The notes under the pieces were generated by a model, which was not told the origin of the DNA, made no database searches, and worked only from the letters and a program-made list of their open reading frames with translations. The position numbers were made by a program, and so were the translations under genes. A stretch of 64,000 nt of DNA, from contig NZ_SAYT01000001.1 of NCBI RefSeq assembly GCF_004296575.1, positions 552,906 through 616,905 of the forward strand, written 5' to 3'. Positions 41,069 to 49,855 of this stretch are shown in pieces (the first letter of the stretch is position 1; each line of letters begins with the position of its first letter). This DNA is from Dyella amyloliquefaciens. Its GTDB lineage: Bacteria > Pseudomonadota > Gammaproteobacteria > Xanthomonadales > Rhodanobacteraceae.

Positions 41069-42397
41069 TCAGGGCATGATCGCTGAATGCAGATAATTCG
41101 TGCGCCGCACATGCACCCTCACACCCACGACAGGCTCGAAGCCTTGCCCTTGCTGTCGCCAGAGACCGACCAGCCAGTCGTCGCCGACGCGCCAGCCGAG
41201 ACCATCGCGGCTGATCTTGCCCAGCAGAAGTTCGCCATGCCAATGCAAGGGGAAAGTCGGGCCGCTCGAGAAATCCGGATACCCGCTGGTGGCGGTTTGG
41301 CCGAACGTGGGAAACGTGCTGTCCTGTGTTTTGAAGGTCGCCTGCATGGTGCCGAACCTCGACTTCTCCGAGTCGGGTAGCGAGGTACCGATCAACAGCT
41401 CCGGAATGCGGCTACGGTCATAACGCGTGACATAGCCGTTGGCGAGCGCGGTGAGTTCGGCGCAGTCCGGGTTGTTCTTCGCGCAGTAACCTTGCGGGCT
41501 CTGCAACTCATAGTCGTAGCGCACCAGCAGTCGCGTCGGTGCGCTCCACTTGCCGTCAACCCATGCCTGCGTCTGGATGTTGGAGCTGGTTATCTCGCGC
41601 TGGATCGACAACGCCTGCAACTTGCCCTGGAACGCGACGAGGGTTCCCCAGGTGGTCCAGCAGTTCTGCTGCAGGATCGTCGGCGTTTCCAGGGGCTGGA
41701 TGGTGCGGTTGCGCCACGTGAAGAGCGACCAGGTGACGCAGTGAAGCGTCCCCCCTGCCTGGTTCATGCCTCCCGCACCCATGTCCGGAAGCATCGCGAG
41801 ATTGACTGGTGAAACATCGTCGGTGCTGAAGAGCGTATGGATCACCTGCGTCAGCGCCTTTCCTGCGTCGACGGGAATCTTCGATCCAACGTTCTTTATA
41901 TCGGTGTCTTCTTCCGCCGGTGCGACGAACACAGAGCCGTCGCCACCCAATGACTTCCACACATCGCTCGAATCGCCGCGATCCGTACTCTTCGACAGCT
42001 TGTCCGCAATGCCGGTCAGCAACGGCGAGCTTCCCGGCTCGCTGCGGAACACATGGTCGAGATAGGTGATGCGTTCCTGATACAGGTGGACCAGGGGCTT
42101 TTCCACCCGGTCTTCCTTGGCTGGAGTCGGGGCGGACTCGGTCAGCGAGGCGATCAGCTCATTGCGTTCCGCCAGCCAGTGACGCTGGTCGTGCAATAGC
42201 TTGTCCTGCGCGACACCGGCGCGCTGCGCGGCTTTCGCATACGCTCGGCCCATCTGCACATCGAGAGCGGGAAGCGCTTGGCTATGGCAGATGGCAAGGT
42301 CGATCGAATTCGTGGCCTTGTCACAGTTGATACCCGACGCCGCTGCCAGGCCGCTGCCGCTGCAGATCACCAACGCTGCCATCCGTCGAAGCCACAT
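41069..42397 (-). CDS. Secreted protein with LprI-like (DUF1311) domain
   Basis: 442 residues from ATG 42397, set by GAGGG 8 nt upstream (ATG 42403 has too short a spacer). Signal peptide MWLRRMAALVICSGSGLAAA. The N-terminal mature part is LprI-like: INCDKATNSIDLAICHSQAL ... LHDQRHWLAERN, with paired cysteines. LprI-type domains inhibit lysozyme. The rest (about 130-442) is a beta-rich unrecognised domain with cysteines in HCVTWSLFTW, QNCWTTWGT and YCAKNNPDC. Probably periplasmic or surface-exposed. No lysozyme gene is near. Confidence 0.8.
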   Translation of the reverse strand: MWLRRMAALVICSGSGLAAASGINCDKATNSIDLAICHSQALPALDVQMGRAYAKAAQRAGVAQDKLLHDQRHWLAERNELIASLTESAPTPAKEDRVEKPLVHLYQERITYLDHVFRSEPGSSPLLTGIADKLSKSTDRGDSSDVWKSLGGDGSVFVAPAEEDTDIKNVGSKIPVDAGKALTQVIHTLFSTDDVSPVNLAMLPDMGAGGMNQAGGTLHCVTWSLFTWRNRTIQPLETPTILQQNCWTTWGTLVAFQGKLQALSIQREITSSNIQTQAWVDGKWSAPTRLLVRYDYELQSPQGYCAKNNPDCAELTALANGYVTRYDRSRIPELLIGTSLPDSEKSRFGTMQATFKTQDSTFPTFGQTATSGYPDFSSGPTFPLHWHGELLLGKISRDGLGWRVGDDWLVGLWRQQGQGFEPVVGVRVHVRRTNYLHSAIMP

Positions 42398-42559
42398 AGC
42401 CATATCCCTCGTGTGGAAGCGCAAGTGTGGCATCGCGAAAGCAGGGTGGGGAAGGCGGTGCTGCGCTGGGGTCAGGGCTATTTTGGGCAGTGCGTGTGGC
42501 AGTTCTGCGTAGATGGGCAGAGGAGGGCAGCACAAGGACATGATCCACCTCGTTCTGCA

Positions 42560-42658
42560 ATCGGCACCACCGCCCTCTATTGGCTGGCGTTGCAGGCAAG
42601 GTACGATCTGGAGATCCAGTGGCGAAGACGCTGCGTCATGCGTCTGCCGGTCGAGTAG
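42560..42658 (+). pseudogene. Second higA-like gene fragment
   Basis: The frame encodes GTTALYWLALQARYDLE, matching the end of the higA-like gene (DTTAFYWLALQARYDLE), then diverges and ends at TAG 42656. Only about 55 bp align well. No start or helix-turn-helix remains. It is the third higA-type sequence in the window, 29 kb from the second. Confidence 0.75.
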
Positions 42659-42701
42659 CGCCAAGACGAAACCCGAACGACTTCAACTCAAGGGAATGAG
42701 C

Positions 42702-43439
42702 GTGAGCATCGAGAAGAAGAATTCTGCCGACCTCGTATCCCTGAGTGGCAGCCCGATCTATCAACACAGCGAAGAACGCCCGTGGGCCGCACCCGAAGGC
42801 GAGGAATTCATCGAGCAGATCTCCGGTCATATCGAAGCCCATCTCGGCCCGGTGGACACGGTGTTCCATGAGTTCATGTCCGATACCGTCCATGTCGACG
42901 TGCATGTGGTCAAGCCGACCGCTGATTTCCCCTATGTTCGACTGGTGACCTCGGGGATGAGCGATCTCCCCATGGCCACGCCGGATGATCCGCGGATATC
43001 GACTCACCTCGAACTCATGATCACCTTGCCCGCCCACTGGCGGTTGGACATGGAGTCGTTCGAGGATGAGCGGTGGTATTGGCCGATGCGCTTGCTCAAG
43101 TATCTGGCCAGATTTCCGCACAAGTACGGAACATGGCTCGGGTGGGGTCACACGATTCCGAACGGCGACCCTGCGGAGCCCTACGCGCAGGGCATGAAGT
43201 TCAATGGTGCCATCCTGTTGCCCTCCGTCAACGTGCCCGAAGCGTTTCATTCGCTGGTGATCGAAGGCGTCAAGACAGTTTCCTTCTATGCCGTCGTACC
43301 GCTTTATCAGGCCGAAATGGACCTTAAGCTCCGTTCGGGTTCGGACGAATTGCTCAAGAGATTCGACAAGAGGAATGTCTCGGACATCGTCGATCTGGGC
43401 CGCCCCAATGTGGCCGTGAAGCGCTTCGGTCTCTGGTAA
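42702..43439 (+). CDS. SUFU-domain protein (immunity-type)
   Basis: 245 residues from GTG 42702 (AAGGG 7 nt upstream; ATG 42696 is too close). Matches the suppressor-of-fused domain: SPIYQHSEERPWAAPEGEEF, VHVDVHVVKPTADFPYVRLV, SGMSDLPM and STHLELMITLPAHW. Bacterial SUFU proteins are mostly found as immunity proteins in polymorphic-toxin loci (Zhang and Aravind). No toxin gene with a nuclease or deaminase domain is adjacent, so this is an orphan immunity gene or has another task. A hairpin follows it. Confidence 0.85.
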   Translation: MSIEKKNSADLVSLSGSPIYQHSEERPWAAPEGEEFIEQISGHIEAHLGPVDTVFHEFMSDTVHVDVHVVKPTADFPYVRLVTSGMSDLPMATPDDPRISTHLELMITLPAHWRLDMESFEDERWYWPMRLLKYLARFPHKYGTWLGWGHTIPNGDPAEPYAQGMKFNGAILLPSVNVPEAFHSLVIEGVKTVSFYAVVPLYQAEMDLKLRSGSDELLKRFDKRNVSDIVDLGRPNVAVKRFGLW

Positions 43440-43476
43440 AGGTTCCAAGGGACGAATCACCCTGAAGACGCGGCGC

Positions 43477-43495
43477 CAGGCCCGAGCCGGGCCTG
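43477..43495 (+). terminator. Hairpin after SUFU gene
   Basis: Perfect 8 bp stem CAGGCCCG/CGGGCCTG (43477-43484 with 43488-43495), 3 nt loop, 38 bp past the stop. No T run. Confidence 0.5.
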
Positions 43496-43704
43496 AGGGC
43501 GGAGTACTGGAAGGTCCCCCGGCACTTCTTCACGGCAGCACGAGAGTCGCCGGGGGAGAATCCCGCGGCCAGCACACCCGCCCAGGGCGGAAACAAGGCC
43601 GGGTCGGCGGCAAGGCGGTCACGGCTGCATGTCCGTGCTTCACCCGACATGACCGACGCGGCCGGTTCCCATGGGGCGTAGTTGAGCGTCGTTGGGGGAA
43701 GGTC

Positions 43705-44505
43705 ATGCAGACATCGAAACGGCATGTGGCAGGTATCGCTGCAGTGGTGGTCACGTTGGCGTCGGTGGGCGCCTTGGCGTTGCCTTTGGCAGCAGATAAC
43801 GAGGCCACGCCACCGCATTGGTCGTACTCGGGCGAATCGGGGCCGGCCCACTGGTCGACCCTGGACGCGAAATTCGCCGCCTGTGGCAACGGCATGGCGC
43901 AGTCGCCTATCGATCTGGAGTCGCACGATGCGAAGCCGGGCAAGGCCGGCGAGTTCCATATCGACTACGAGAAGGGCGACGTGGCGCTGGTGAACAACGG
44001 CCACACGGTGCAGGCCAATGTCGCCGATGCCAAGGACACCGTGGTGTTCGACGGCGATACCTATCACCTGGCCCAGTTCCACTTCCACTCGCCCAGCGAA
44101 CACACGACGGACCAGAAGCGGTTTCCGTTGGAGATCCACTTCGTCAATCAGGATGGCGCCAAGCACATCCTGGTCGTGGGCGTGATGGTCAAGCTGGGTG
44201 ACGAGAACCCGACTCTCGCACCTGTCTTTCGCAGTCTCCCGCCCGCATCGAGTCGCGCGTCGGTCACCGCCGCGGCCCCCATTCCGGTGGACCTCGCCTC
44301 CGTGCTCCCCAAGAACCACGAGGCCTATGTCTACAACGGCTCGCTCACCACGCCGCCGTGCACGGAGGGCGTGCGCTGGGTCGTGCTGTCACATCCCATC
44401 GAGATGTCCAAGGATCAGGTTGCGTCGTTCTCCAGGATGTTCCCGGACAACCACCGGCCCCTGCAGAAGGTCAATGGCCGGGAGATTGACGACGACACGG
44501 ATTGA
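43705..44505 (+). CDS. Alpha-type carbonic anhydrase, exported
   Basis: 266 residues from ATG 43705 (GGGGGAAGG upstream). Signal peptide: MQTSKRHVAGIAAVVVTLAS to about LPLAA. Alpha-class signatures: HWSTLDAKFAACGNGMAQSP, QSPIDL, zinc His pair in LAQFHFHSPSEH, third His in PLEIHFVN and substrate-pocket SLTTPPCTEGVRW with WVVL. Two cysteines (ACGNG and PPCTE) form the usual periplasmic disulphide. It interconverts CO2 and bicarbonate in the periplasm. Confidence 0.95.
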   Translation: MQTSKRHVAGIAAVVVTLASVGALALPLAADNEATPPHWSYSGESGPAHWSTLDAKFAACGNGMAQSPIDLESHDAKPGKAGEFHIDYEKGDVALVNNGHTVQANVADAKDTVVFDGDTYHLAQFHFHSPSEHTTDQKRFPLEIHFVNQDGAKHILVVGVMVKLGDENPTLAPVFRSLPPASSRASVTAAAPIPVDLASVLPKNHEAYVYNGSLTTPPCTEGVRWVVLSHPIEMSKDQVASFSRMFPDNHRPLQKVNGREIDDDTD

Positions 44506-44524
44506 AGGCCTGCGGCCGCCGCGG

Positions 44525-44557
44525 AGCGAGCGCCTGGGCATGGCCTGGGCGCTCGCT
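44525..44557 (+). terminator. Hairpin after carbonic anhydrase gene
   Basis: 10 bp stem AGCGAGCGCC/GGCGCTCGCT (44525-44534 with 44548-44557), 13 nt loop. It lacks a T run. Confidence 0.5.
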
Positions 44558-44660
44558 TCGTGAGCGCTTCACGCCGGGCATCGGTGGCCAAAGTGGCGGA
44601 GACGCTTTGCAAGGCGCTCACCAGGGGCGATCATGCCGTTTCGACTCCAGGTAGCACGCC

Positions 44661-45200
44661 ATGAATCACTCCGACGACGACTTCGACACCGAGCGCCACA
44701 ATCACGACCACGACGATGACGACAGCGGTTTGGAGGCGTCGGTCTGGCAACTGCTGCTGATGATCAACCCTGGCGACGACGATGCTGCGTTCCAGCAATT
44801 CGCGGCGTATCGCGATGCCGTGGGCGATACGCCCGAGGATGAGGTCGACGTGGCGCAGGTGGTGGGACAGGTGGCCGACTGGCGCTCGACCTTCCACGTG
44901 GATGCCGAGGACACGCGCGCGCTGGTGCAGGCCATCAATGAGCTGACAGCTCGCTGGAATATCGCGATTGACTGGGACGGCGACGCGGATGAGGACGAGT
45001 TCCATGCCGACGCCGATGCGGGCGAACTGCTTGCCACCGCGTACGACAGCCTTGCCCCGCACGGTTACACCTTGTGGGTGCTCGACACCGACGACGATTA
45101 CTACGCCGGCTGGATGACCTTGTCGCGTGACGTCGAGCCGATGCGCGAGCTGGCGACGGAGCTGGGCCTTCACCTTCGGCTCGGCAGCGAGATGGGCTGA
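44661..45200 (+). CDS. DUF6630-like acidic protein
   Basis: 179 residues, very acidic, with a His/Asp-rich head (DDDFDTERHNHDHDDDD). The body fits the DUF6630 pattern: LLLMINPGDDDAAFQQFAAY, WDGDADEDEFHAD, and a C-terminal part with LWVLDTDDDYYAGWMTLSRD. DUF6630 proteins are small, soluble and often immunity-like. ATG 44661 is 156 bp after the carbonic anhydrase stop. Function unknown. Confidence 0.72.
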   Translation: MNHSDDDFDTERHNHDHDDDDSGLEASVWQLLLMINPGDDDAAFQQFAAYRDAVGDTPEDEVDVAQVVGQVADWRSTFHVDAEDTRALVQAINELTARWNIAIDWDGDADEDEFHADADAGELLATAYDSLAPHGYTLWVLDTDDDYYAGWMTLSRDVEPMRELATELGLHLRLGSEMG

Positions 45201-45273
45201 TGTACTGGCTGGCTGACGGATCGTTCCGGCAATCGGCACACGCCATGTTGGCCCTGACGGATCCGGTTTTCTC

Positions 45274-45732
45274 ATGACTGCAACCATGCACTTTCCCTAT
45301 GCCGGCCTGCTCGCGCGGCTGGAGTCATCCAGCGGCGAAGGTTCGCCGGATGCGGCTGCTGTGCTGCCTCCATCGCTCGAGCGCGCATTGTCTGCGAGTG
45401 ATGCGTCAAAGAGCGACGTGGTCGCAGCGCTCGCCGTGCTCTTGAAGGCGCGCAAGGCGACATTGCAGGCAGCATTCGACACCACGCTCGCCGCCGACGA
45501 GCTGCGCCGTTACCAGAAGTTCGCCAAGCCGGGAAAGCCATCGGCGCACATCGTGCAGTTGCGCCAGAAGCAGGCCGCTGCACGCCAGGCGACCAGCATT
45601 GCGCGTCAGTCGCTGATCAAGGCAGCCGCCGCTTTCGTGCGCGATGCAGGTATCGATGTGCCGGCGCGTACGCCGCTGGACGTGTTCATCATCGACTGGA
45701 TCGATGTGCACGTTCCCAGGGAACCCGCCTGA
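45274..45732 (+). CDS. Hypothetical helical protein
   Basis: 152 residues from ATG 45274, mainly helical with Ala-rich stretches (SDVVAALAVLLKARKATLQA, SIARQSLIKAAAAF) and no signal peptide. It ends FIIDWIDVHVPREPA. I see no known motif. It lies between the DUF6630-like gene and the operator of the YCII gene. Confidence 0.65.
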   Translation: MTATMHFPYAGLLARLESSSGEGSPDAAAVLPPSLERALSASDASKSDVVAALAVLLKARKATLQAAFDTTLAADELRRYQKFAKPGKPSAHIVQLRQKQAAARQATSIARQSLIKAAAAFVRDAGIDVPARTPLDVFIIDWIDVHVPREPA

Positions 45733-45754
45733 CTCGCGGCGCGGGCTCACGCTC

Positions 45755-45789
45755 AAAATATGTTCTTTAACATAAATTGACGAGGCGTA
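45755..45789 (+). promoter_or_regulatory. TetR-type operator copy A with promoter of the YCII gene
   Basis: AAAATATGTT-CTTT-AACATAAATT (45755-45778), nearly the same palindrome as 50475-50498. The downstream part GCGTAAGCTCG (45786 on) is also shared. TTTAAC within the palindrome and TAAGCT 16 bp later could be the -35 and -10, so a bound repressor would block the polymerase. The regulator is probably the TetR protein at 49856. Confidence 0.82.
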
Positions 45790-45879
45790 AGCTCGACGAT
45801 CGGTAGCGTCACGCACCGCAGGCAGGGCCGCCTCTTGGCTTGCCTGCCGACATCGGACACGTGTAGCGAGGAGAGCACC

Positions 45880-46233
45880 ATGAAGAACTATCTGGCGGTT
45901 TATCTCGGCGACGAAGCGTCACACAAAGCATCCGGCTGGGATGCCTTGAGCGAGGATGATCGAAAGAAGCGCGAGCAGGAAGGCATCCAGGCCTGGGGCA
46001 AGTGGGTGCAGGATCACCAGGACGCCATAGTCGACATCGGTGCACCGCTGGGCAAGACGCTGCGGTCCTCCAAGGCCGGTATCGAAAGCGTGCGCAACAA
46101 CCTCACGGGTTACACCGTGGTGCGTGCCGAATCGCAGGAAGCGGCCGCGAAAATGTTCGTAGGCCATCCGCATTTCATGATCTTCCCCGGCGCCGCCATT
46201 GAAATCATGGATTGCCTGCCGATTCCCGGATAA
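45880..46233 (+). CDS. YCII-related protein
   Basis: 117 residues from ATG 45880 (AGGAGAGCACC upstream). The fold is the dimeric alpha+beta barrel of the YciI family, with DAIVDIGAPLGKTLR, NLTGYTVVRAESQEAAAKMF and HPHFMIFPGAAIEIMDC; the usual catalytic His/Asp pair cannot be verified from sequence alone. Its promoter carries the same operator as the glutathione S-transferase gene, which links it to the TetR regulator at 49856 and suggests a detoxification task. Confidence 0.85.
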   Translation: MKNYLAVYLGDEASHKASGWDALSEDDRKKREQEGIQAWGKWVQDHQDAIVDIGAPLGKTLRSSKAGIESVRNNLTGYTVVRAESQEAAAKMFVGHPHFMIFPGAAIEIMDCLPIPG

Positions 46234-46298
46234 CGGCGGCGCTTGCTTTCCTTCCCGGGTGACCCATTGGTTGAAGAGACGCCTGGAGAGGGAGCGAC

Positions 46299-46688
46299 AT
46301 GAAAGCACTGCTGGCCGCATGGCTCCTGTTCGCTGCCGTAGCCGGGCCATCGGCGCCCGTGCAATGCCTGGTCGATTCGACGGCCACCGATTTCCATCTG
46401 CATGGTGCGCAGGGAGCGGTCCAGTTTCGCGATGTACGCCTGGGGCATGTCGGCACGCCCGGTGGCTCCAGGCAGTATTTCCTTTGCGGCGAATTCTCGC
46501 GGTCGTCTTCGCAAGGGAAGGCCGAATCGGGCCCTTTCATCACCATCAAGACCTCAGGCCACGAGACCTGGTTGGGCGAGCAGGCCAGAAGCATGTGCGA
46601 GCGCGCATCCAATCAGTGGGACAAGTCGGGCCCGGAGCTATCAAGCGTGCTGCAGCAGCGGTTTGATGCAGGGCAGTCGGCCAGATAG
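46299..46688 (+). CDS. Secreted hypothetical protein
   Basis: 129 residues from ATG 46299 (GGAGAGGGAGCGAC upstream). Signal peptide MKALLAAWLLFAAVAGPSA. The mature part has three Cys (PVQCLVD, YFLCGEF, SMCERA), with a beta-rich segment GAVQFRDVRLGHVG. Not recognised. It is directly after the YCII gene in the same direction and may be transcribed with it. Confidence 0.72.
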   Translation: MKALLAAWLLFAAVAGPSAPVQCLVDSTATDFHLHGAQGAVQFRDVRLGHVGTPGGSRQYFLCGEFSRSSSQGKAESGPFITIKTSGHETWLGEQARSMCERASNQWDKSGPELSSVLQQRFDAGQSAR

Positions 46689-46733
46689 ACGGGGAGGCCG
46701 TGTGCCCGATGATGGTGTGGCACCGGGCGTGGG

Positions 46734-47588
46734 TCAGATCGCCGCGATCAGGAAGGCTTCGCCCCGCGGCACTTCCAGTCCATCGGATCGATCGGCGAAG
46801 TAGCGCGCATTGAGATCGTCGTTGGATACGTAGCGGGCGGTGTCGAAGCCCGCCTCGCGTGCGAGCGTCATCACTTCTTCGGGAGCGAAGAAGCTGATGA
46901 ACGGCGTGCCGGACGCGCGGGCGCGCTCGTGCAGCATCTGGTGCAAAGGGCGTTCGGCCGGATCGATGAGGTCCAGCGGCAGCAGGAACGTCATCGCGAA
47001 ACTGGAGCCGGGAGCGAGTACGGCGACCTGGCGCAGCGTGGCCAGGTTGGCCTCGTGGCTGAGGTACATGGAGACGCCGGTGGAGACCACCACGGCGGGC
47101 GCGCGCGTATCGAAGCCGGCGGCCACCAGCTTCTCCCACCAGGACTGGCCGGCCTCGAAGTCCACCGGGACGAAGTGCAGCCAAGAGGGTATGCCAAGGC
47201 CCAGCTCGACCAGCCGCTCGCGCTTCCACAGCTGGGCTCCCGGCTGATCCACTTCGAAGATGCGCATGCGCGAAGCGAGGTCGGGGCGACGTTGCGCGAA
47301 CGTATCCAGGCCGGCGCCGAGCAGTACGTATTGCGTCACGCCGTGCGCGAGCTGTTCCTCCACCAGTTCTTCGATGAAGCGTGCACGTGCAACCACGCCG
47401 GCCCGGAAGCCTCGCGTGCCTTGCGGGTCCATGTCCGGCCGCTGGCGCCAGCTCTCGTTGGGCGCCACCAGCTGCAGTCCGACCACGTCGTCGAACACAT
47501 GCGGTGGGGAATCGATCTGGACGTGCATGGCGCGCCACAGGGCGACGCGTACGGCGGTCTTTTCCGGCTCGATCTGCATGGGCGGCAT
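46734..47588 (-). CDS. SAM-dependent methyltransferase (leucine carboxyl methyltransferase-like)
   Basis: 284 residues from ATG 47588 (start uncertain; 47579 is an alternative and neither has a good ribosome site). The pattern is that of the LCM-like SAM methyltransferases (TIGR00027): an N-terminal segment TAVRVALWRAMHVQIDSPPH, motif I in YVLLGAGLDTFAQR, acidic VDQPGAQLWKRERL, and STGVSMYLSHEANLATL. Members methylate small molecules or protein carboxyls; the substrate is unknown. It is convergent with the secreted gene at 46299. Confidence 0.87.
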   Translation of the reverse strand: MPPMQIEPEKTAVRVALWRAMHVQIDSPPHVFDDVVGLQLVAPNESWRQRPDMDPQGTRGFRAGVVARARFIEELVEEQLAHGVTQYVLLGAGLDTFAQRRPDLASRMRIFEVDQPGAQLWKRERLVELGLGIPSWLHFVPVDFEAGQSWWEKLVAAGFDTRAPAVVVSTGVSMYLSHEANLATLRQVAVLAPGSSFAMTFLLPLDLIDPAERPLHQMLHERARASGTPFISFFAPEEVMTLAREAGFDTARYVSNDDLNARYFADRSDGLEVPRGEAFLIAAI

Positions 47589-47840
47589 CCGGTTGTCGAG
47601 GGAACTGGGCCGTGTCGACGAGGCAAGGGCGCCACGGACGGGGGAGCCTAGAGTTACCGCCGATGCGGGCGGCGGGCAAGTCCCGGAGGGCTGGTACGGT
47701 CTAAGGCCGGCGATTTGTATCCATTTGTATCCGACGGTCAGTGGATACAAAACGATGCAAAGGGGCGGCGCCGCTTACACAGTGAGGACACATGGGGATG
47801 GTCTTCTATAGCGGCACACCCATCAGCCGGGAGAGGGCAC

Positions 47841-48896
47841 ATGTCGGACCGTATCGATCAGCGCAGGCGCAAGTTTCTGGGCACCGCCGCCCTGGGTTTG
47901 GCGGCCACGCAAGTGGGCTGGATGTCCTTGGCCCAGGCACAGGCGGGCATGCCCGCGGCGTCTAGCCCTGGCAAGGCATCAGCAAGGACGGGGCACACGT
48001 CGTTTTCGTCGATCAAGCACGTGAAGACGGATGTGCTCGACATCGCCTACGCCGAGGAAGGCCCGGCCAACGGCAAGCCCGTGCTGCTGCTGCACGGCTG
48101 GCCGTATGACATCTACAGCTTCGTCGACGTGGCCCCGATCCTGGCGGCCGCCGGCTATCGCGTGATCATTCCCTACCTGCGCGGCTATGGCGATACGCGC
48201 TTCCTCTCTGCCGATACGCCACGCAACGGCCAGCAGGCCGCGCTGGCGGCCGATGGTCTCGCGCTACTGGATGCATTGCACATCAAGCAGGCCATCGTGG
48301 CCGGCTTCGACTGGGGTGCGCGCACCGCCGACATCATGGCCGCGCTGTGGCCGGAACGCTGCAAGGCGCTGGTGTCGGTGAGCGGCTATCTGATCGGCAG
48401 CCAGGAACTCAATCGTGCGCCGCTGCCGCCAAAGGCCGAGCAGCAATGGTGGTACCAGTACTACTTCACCACCGAGCGCGGCCAGGCAGGCTACGCGAAA
48501 TACACGCATGATTTCGCGCGGCTGATCTGGGAAACCGCGTCGCCGAAGTGGACGTTCGATGACGCTACCTTCAATCGCTCGGCGGCCGCACTGGACAACC
48601 CGGACCAGGTAGCGGTGGCAATCCACAATTATCGCTGGCGCCTGGGGCTGGCAGAGGGCGAGGCCAAGTACGACGCCTTTGAGAAAAGGCTCGCCACGTT
48701 GCCCGCCATCACCATTCCCACCATCACGATGGAAGGCGACGCAAACGGTGCGCCGCATCCCGACCCGAGTGCGTATGCCAAAAAGTTCACCGGGAAGTAC
48801 GAGCATCGCCTGATCACTGGCGGCATCGGCCACAACCTGCCGCAGGAAGCGCCCGAAGCGTTCGCCAAGGCTGTCATCGACGTGGACAAGTTCTGA
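47841..48896 (+). CDS. Tat-exported epoxide-hydrolase-like alpha/beta hydrolase
   Basis: 351 residues from ATG 47841 (GAGAGGG upstream). A Tat signal sits at the N-terminus (DQRRRKFLGTAALGLAATQV, RRxFL type), cleaved near AQA. The fold is the epoxide-hydrolase branch: oxyanion loop HGWPYD, then the Asp nucleophile in GFDWGA (GxDxG type rather than GxSxG), YLRGYGDTRF upstream, and the His of GGIGHNLPQEAPEAF. It probably opens epoxides or haloalkanes in the periplasm. The convergent PH-domain gene follows, with a shared terminator. Confidence 0.9.
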   Translation: MSDRIDQRRRKFLGTAALGLAATQVGWMSLAQAQAGMPAASSPGKASARTGHTSFSSIKHVKTDVLDIAYAEEGPANGKPVLLLHGWPYDIYSFVDVAPILAAAGYRVIIPYLRGYGDTRFLSADTPRNGQQAALAADGLALLDALHIKQAIVAGFDWGARTADIMAALWPERCKALVSVSGYLIGSQELNRAPLPPKAEQQWWYQYYFTTERGQAGYAKYTHDFARLIWETASPKWTFDDATFNRSAAALDNPDQVAVAIHNYRWRLGLAEGEAKYDAFEKRLATLPAITIPTITMEGDANGAPHPDPSAYAKKFTGKYEHRLITGGIGHNLPQEAPEAFAKAVIDVDKF

Positions 48897-48948
48897 TGAG
48901 GCGTTGAGAGCTTGCGAAGCGGCACAAGCGTGGCTTCAAGGCAAAAAG

Positions 48949-48972
48949 AAAGGGGCGCACGGCGCCCCTTTT
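48949..48972. terminator. Bidirectional terminator between convergent genes
   Basis: 10 bp stem AAAGGGGCGC/GCGCCCCTTT with a 3 nt loop (48949-48958 with 48962-48971), flanked by A-rich sequence on the left and T on the right. It suits both the hydrolase gene and the PH-domain gene. Confidence 0.88.
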
Positions 48973-49007
48973 CCTTGTCATCTGCTGTTGATGCGGTGCG
49001 CGACGCT

Positions 49008-49535
49008 TTACATGTTCTCGACGGGCAGCACGCGACGGCGCGAGCGCTCGCGTAGCGAGCAATCGCGCAGGGTATCGGCCATGGCTTCCAGGTCGGGGAT
49101 GCCATAGAGACGAACCATGGACATGTCGCGATCGGAGGAGTGCATGCAGAGCAGGCATTGCCCCAGCAAGCGCATGCCGAGCGGCTTCTCCAGGTCGAAA
49201 TGGTCGACGCGGAACAGCTCCAGATTGTCCTGCGTCTTCGACAGCAGGCCATGTTCCACGCGGATGCGCTGGGTGGTGATGGTGTAGGTGACCGAGACGC
49301 TGCGCATCCAGTAGACCAGCGCGCCGATGCCCAGTGTCAGCACGGCAATCACGTACTGGCCGAAACTGTAGAACGTGGCCGGATGCCCCTGGAACAGCAC
49401 CTTCTCGACGGTGGATTCGCGCGCGGCCTGGAAGGCCTCGAGATCCGTGCCACAGAACCGGCATTTCTTGGCGATGGCCATGATGGACTCGCCACACACC
49501 GGACACGGCTTGCGCTCTTCGGTTGCTTCGGACAT
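49008..49535 (-). CDS. Zinc-ribbon, PH-domain (bPH2-like) membrane protein
   Basis: 175 residues from ATG 49535 (AGGGAGAGGCC upstream). The N-terminus has a zinc ribbon with CPVCGESIMAIAKKCRFCG. A membrane hairpin follows (about 60-81: FGQYVIAVLTLGIGALVYWM). The remainder is a bacterial PH domain (YTITTQRIRVEHGLLSKTQD, DHFDLEKPLGMRL, GIPDLEAMADTL). Such proteins may bind lipids or partners at the membrane face. Function unknown. Confidence 0.85.
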   Translation of the reverse strand: MSEATEERKPCPVCGESIMAIAKKCRFCGTDLEAFQAARESTVEKVLFQGHPATFYSFGQYVIAVLTLGIGALVYWMRSVSVTYTITTQRIRVEHGLLSKTQDNLELFRVDHFDLEKPLGMRLLGQCLLCMHSSDRDMSMVRLYGIPDLEAMADTLRDCSLRERSRRRVLPVENM

Positions 49536-49696
49536 GGCCTCTCCCTTGGAATTGATGCGTGCTGCTGACTGCGTAAAGTCTGCCTGATTTTGGCATGGGC
49601 AGGGGTTTGCGAGGTGGCTGCTGTTCACGCTGAGGGAGGTGGGCTTTCGTACCGCTGCCGCGACCAGGGGCACTTTCTCCTTGCGTAGTCATCCCT

Positions 49697-49779
49697 TGTA
49701 GGAGCGCACCCAGTGCGCGATCGCGGCGTTACGGCGTCATCGCTCCGTTGGCTTTTCGCGCACTGGGTGCGCTCCTACA
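49697..49779. repeat. Large inverted repeat (REP-type of a second family)
   Basis: Perfect 24 bp arms starting TGTAGGAGCGCACC and ending with GGTGCGCTCCTACA (49697-49720 with 49756-49779) and a 35 bp centre. Unlike the GGTTCAC and GAGTGCAC families, this resembles the GTAGGAGCGC-type repeats common in Pseudomonas and Xanthomonadales. Only copy in the window. Confidence 0.85.
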
Positions 49780-49855
49780 GAGGTAGGCAGACGATCGAAG
49801 CGCCCACTGCATCCCATGTGGACTTACTTAGGTCGCAGGCGGCTACCGGGCAACC

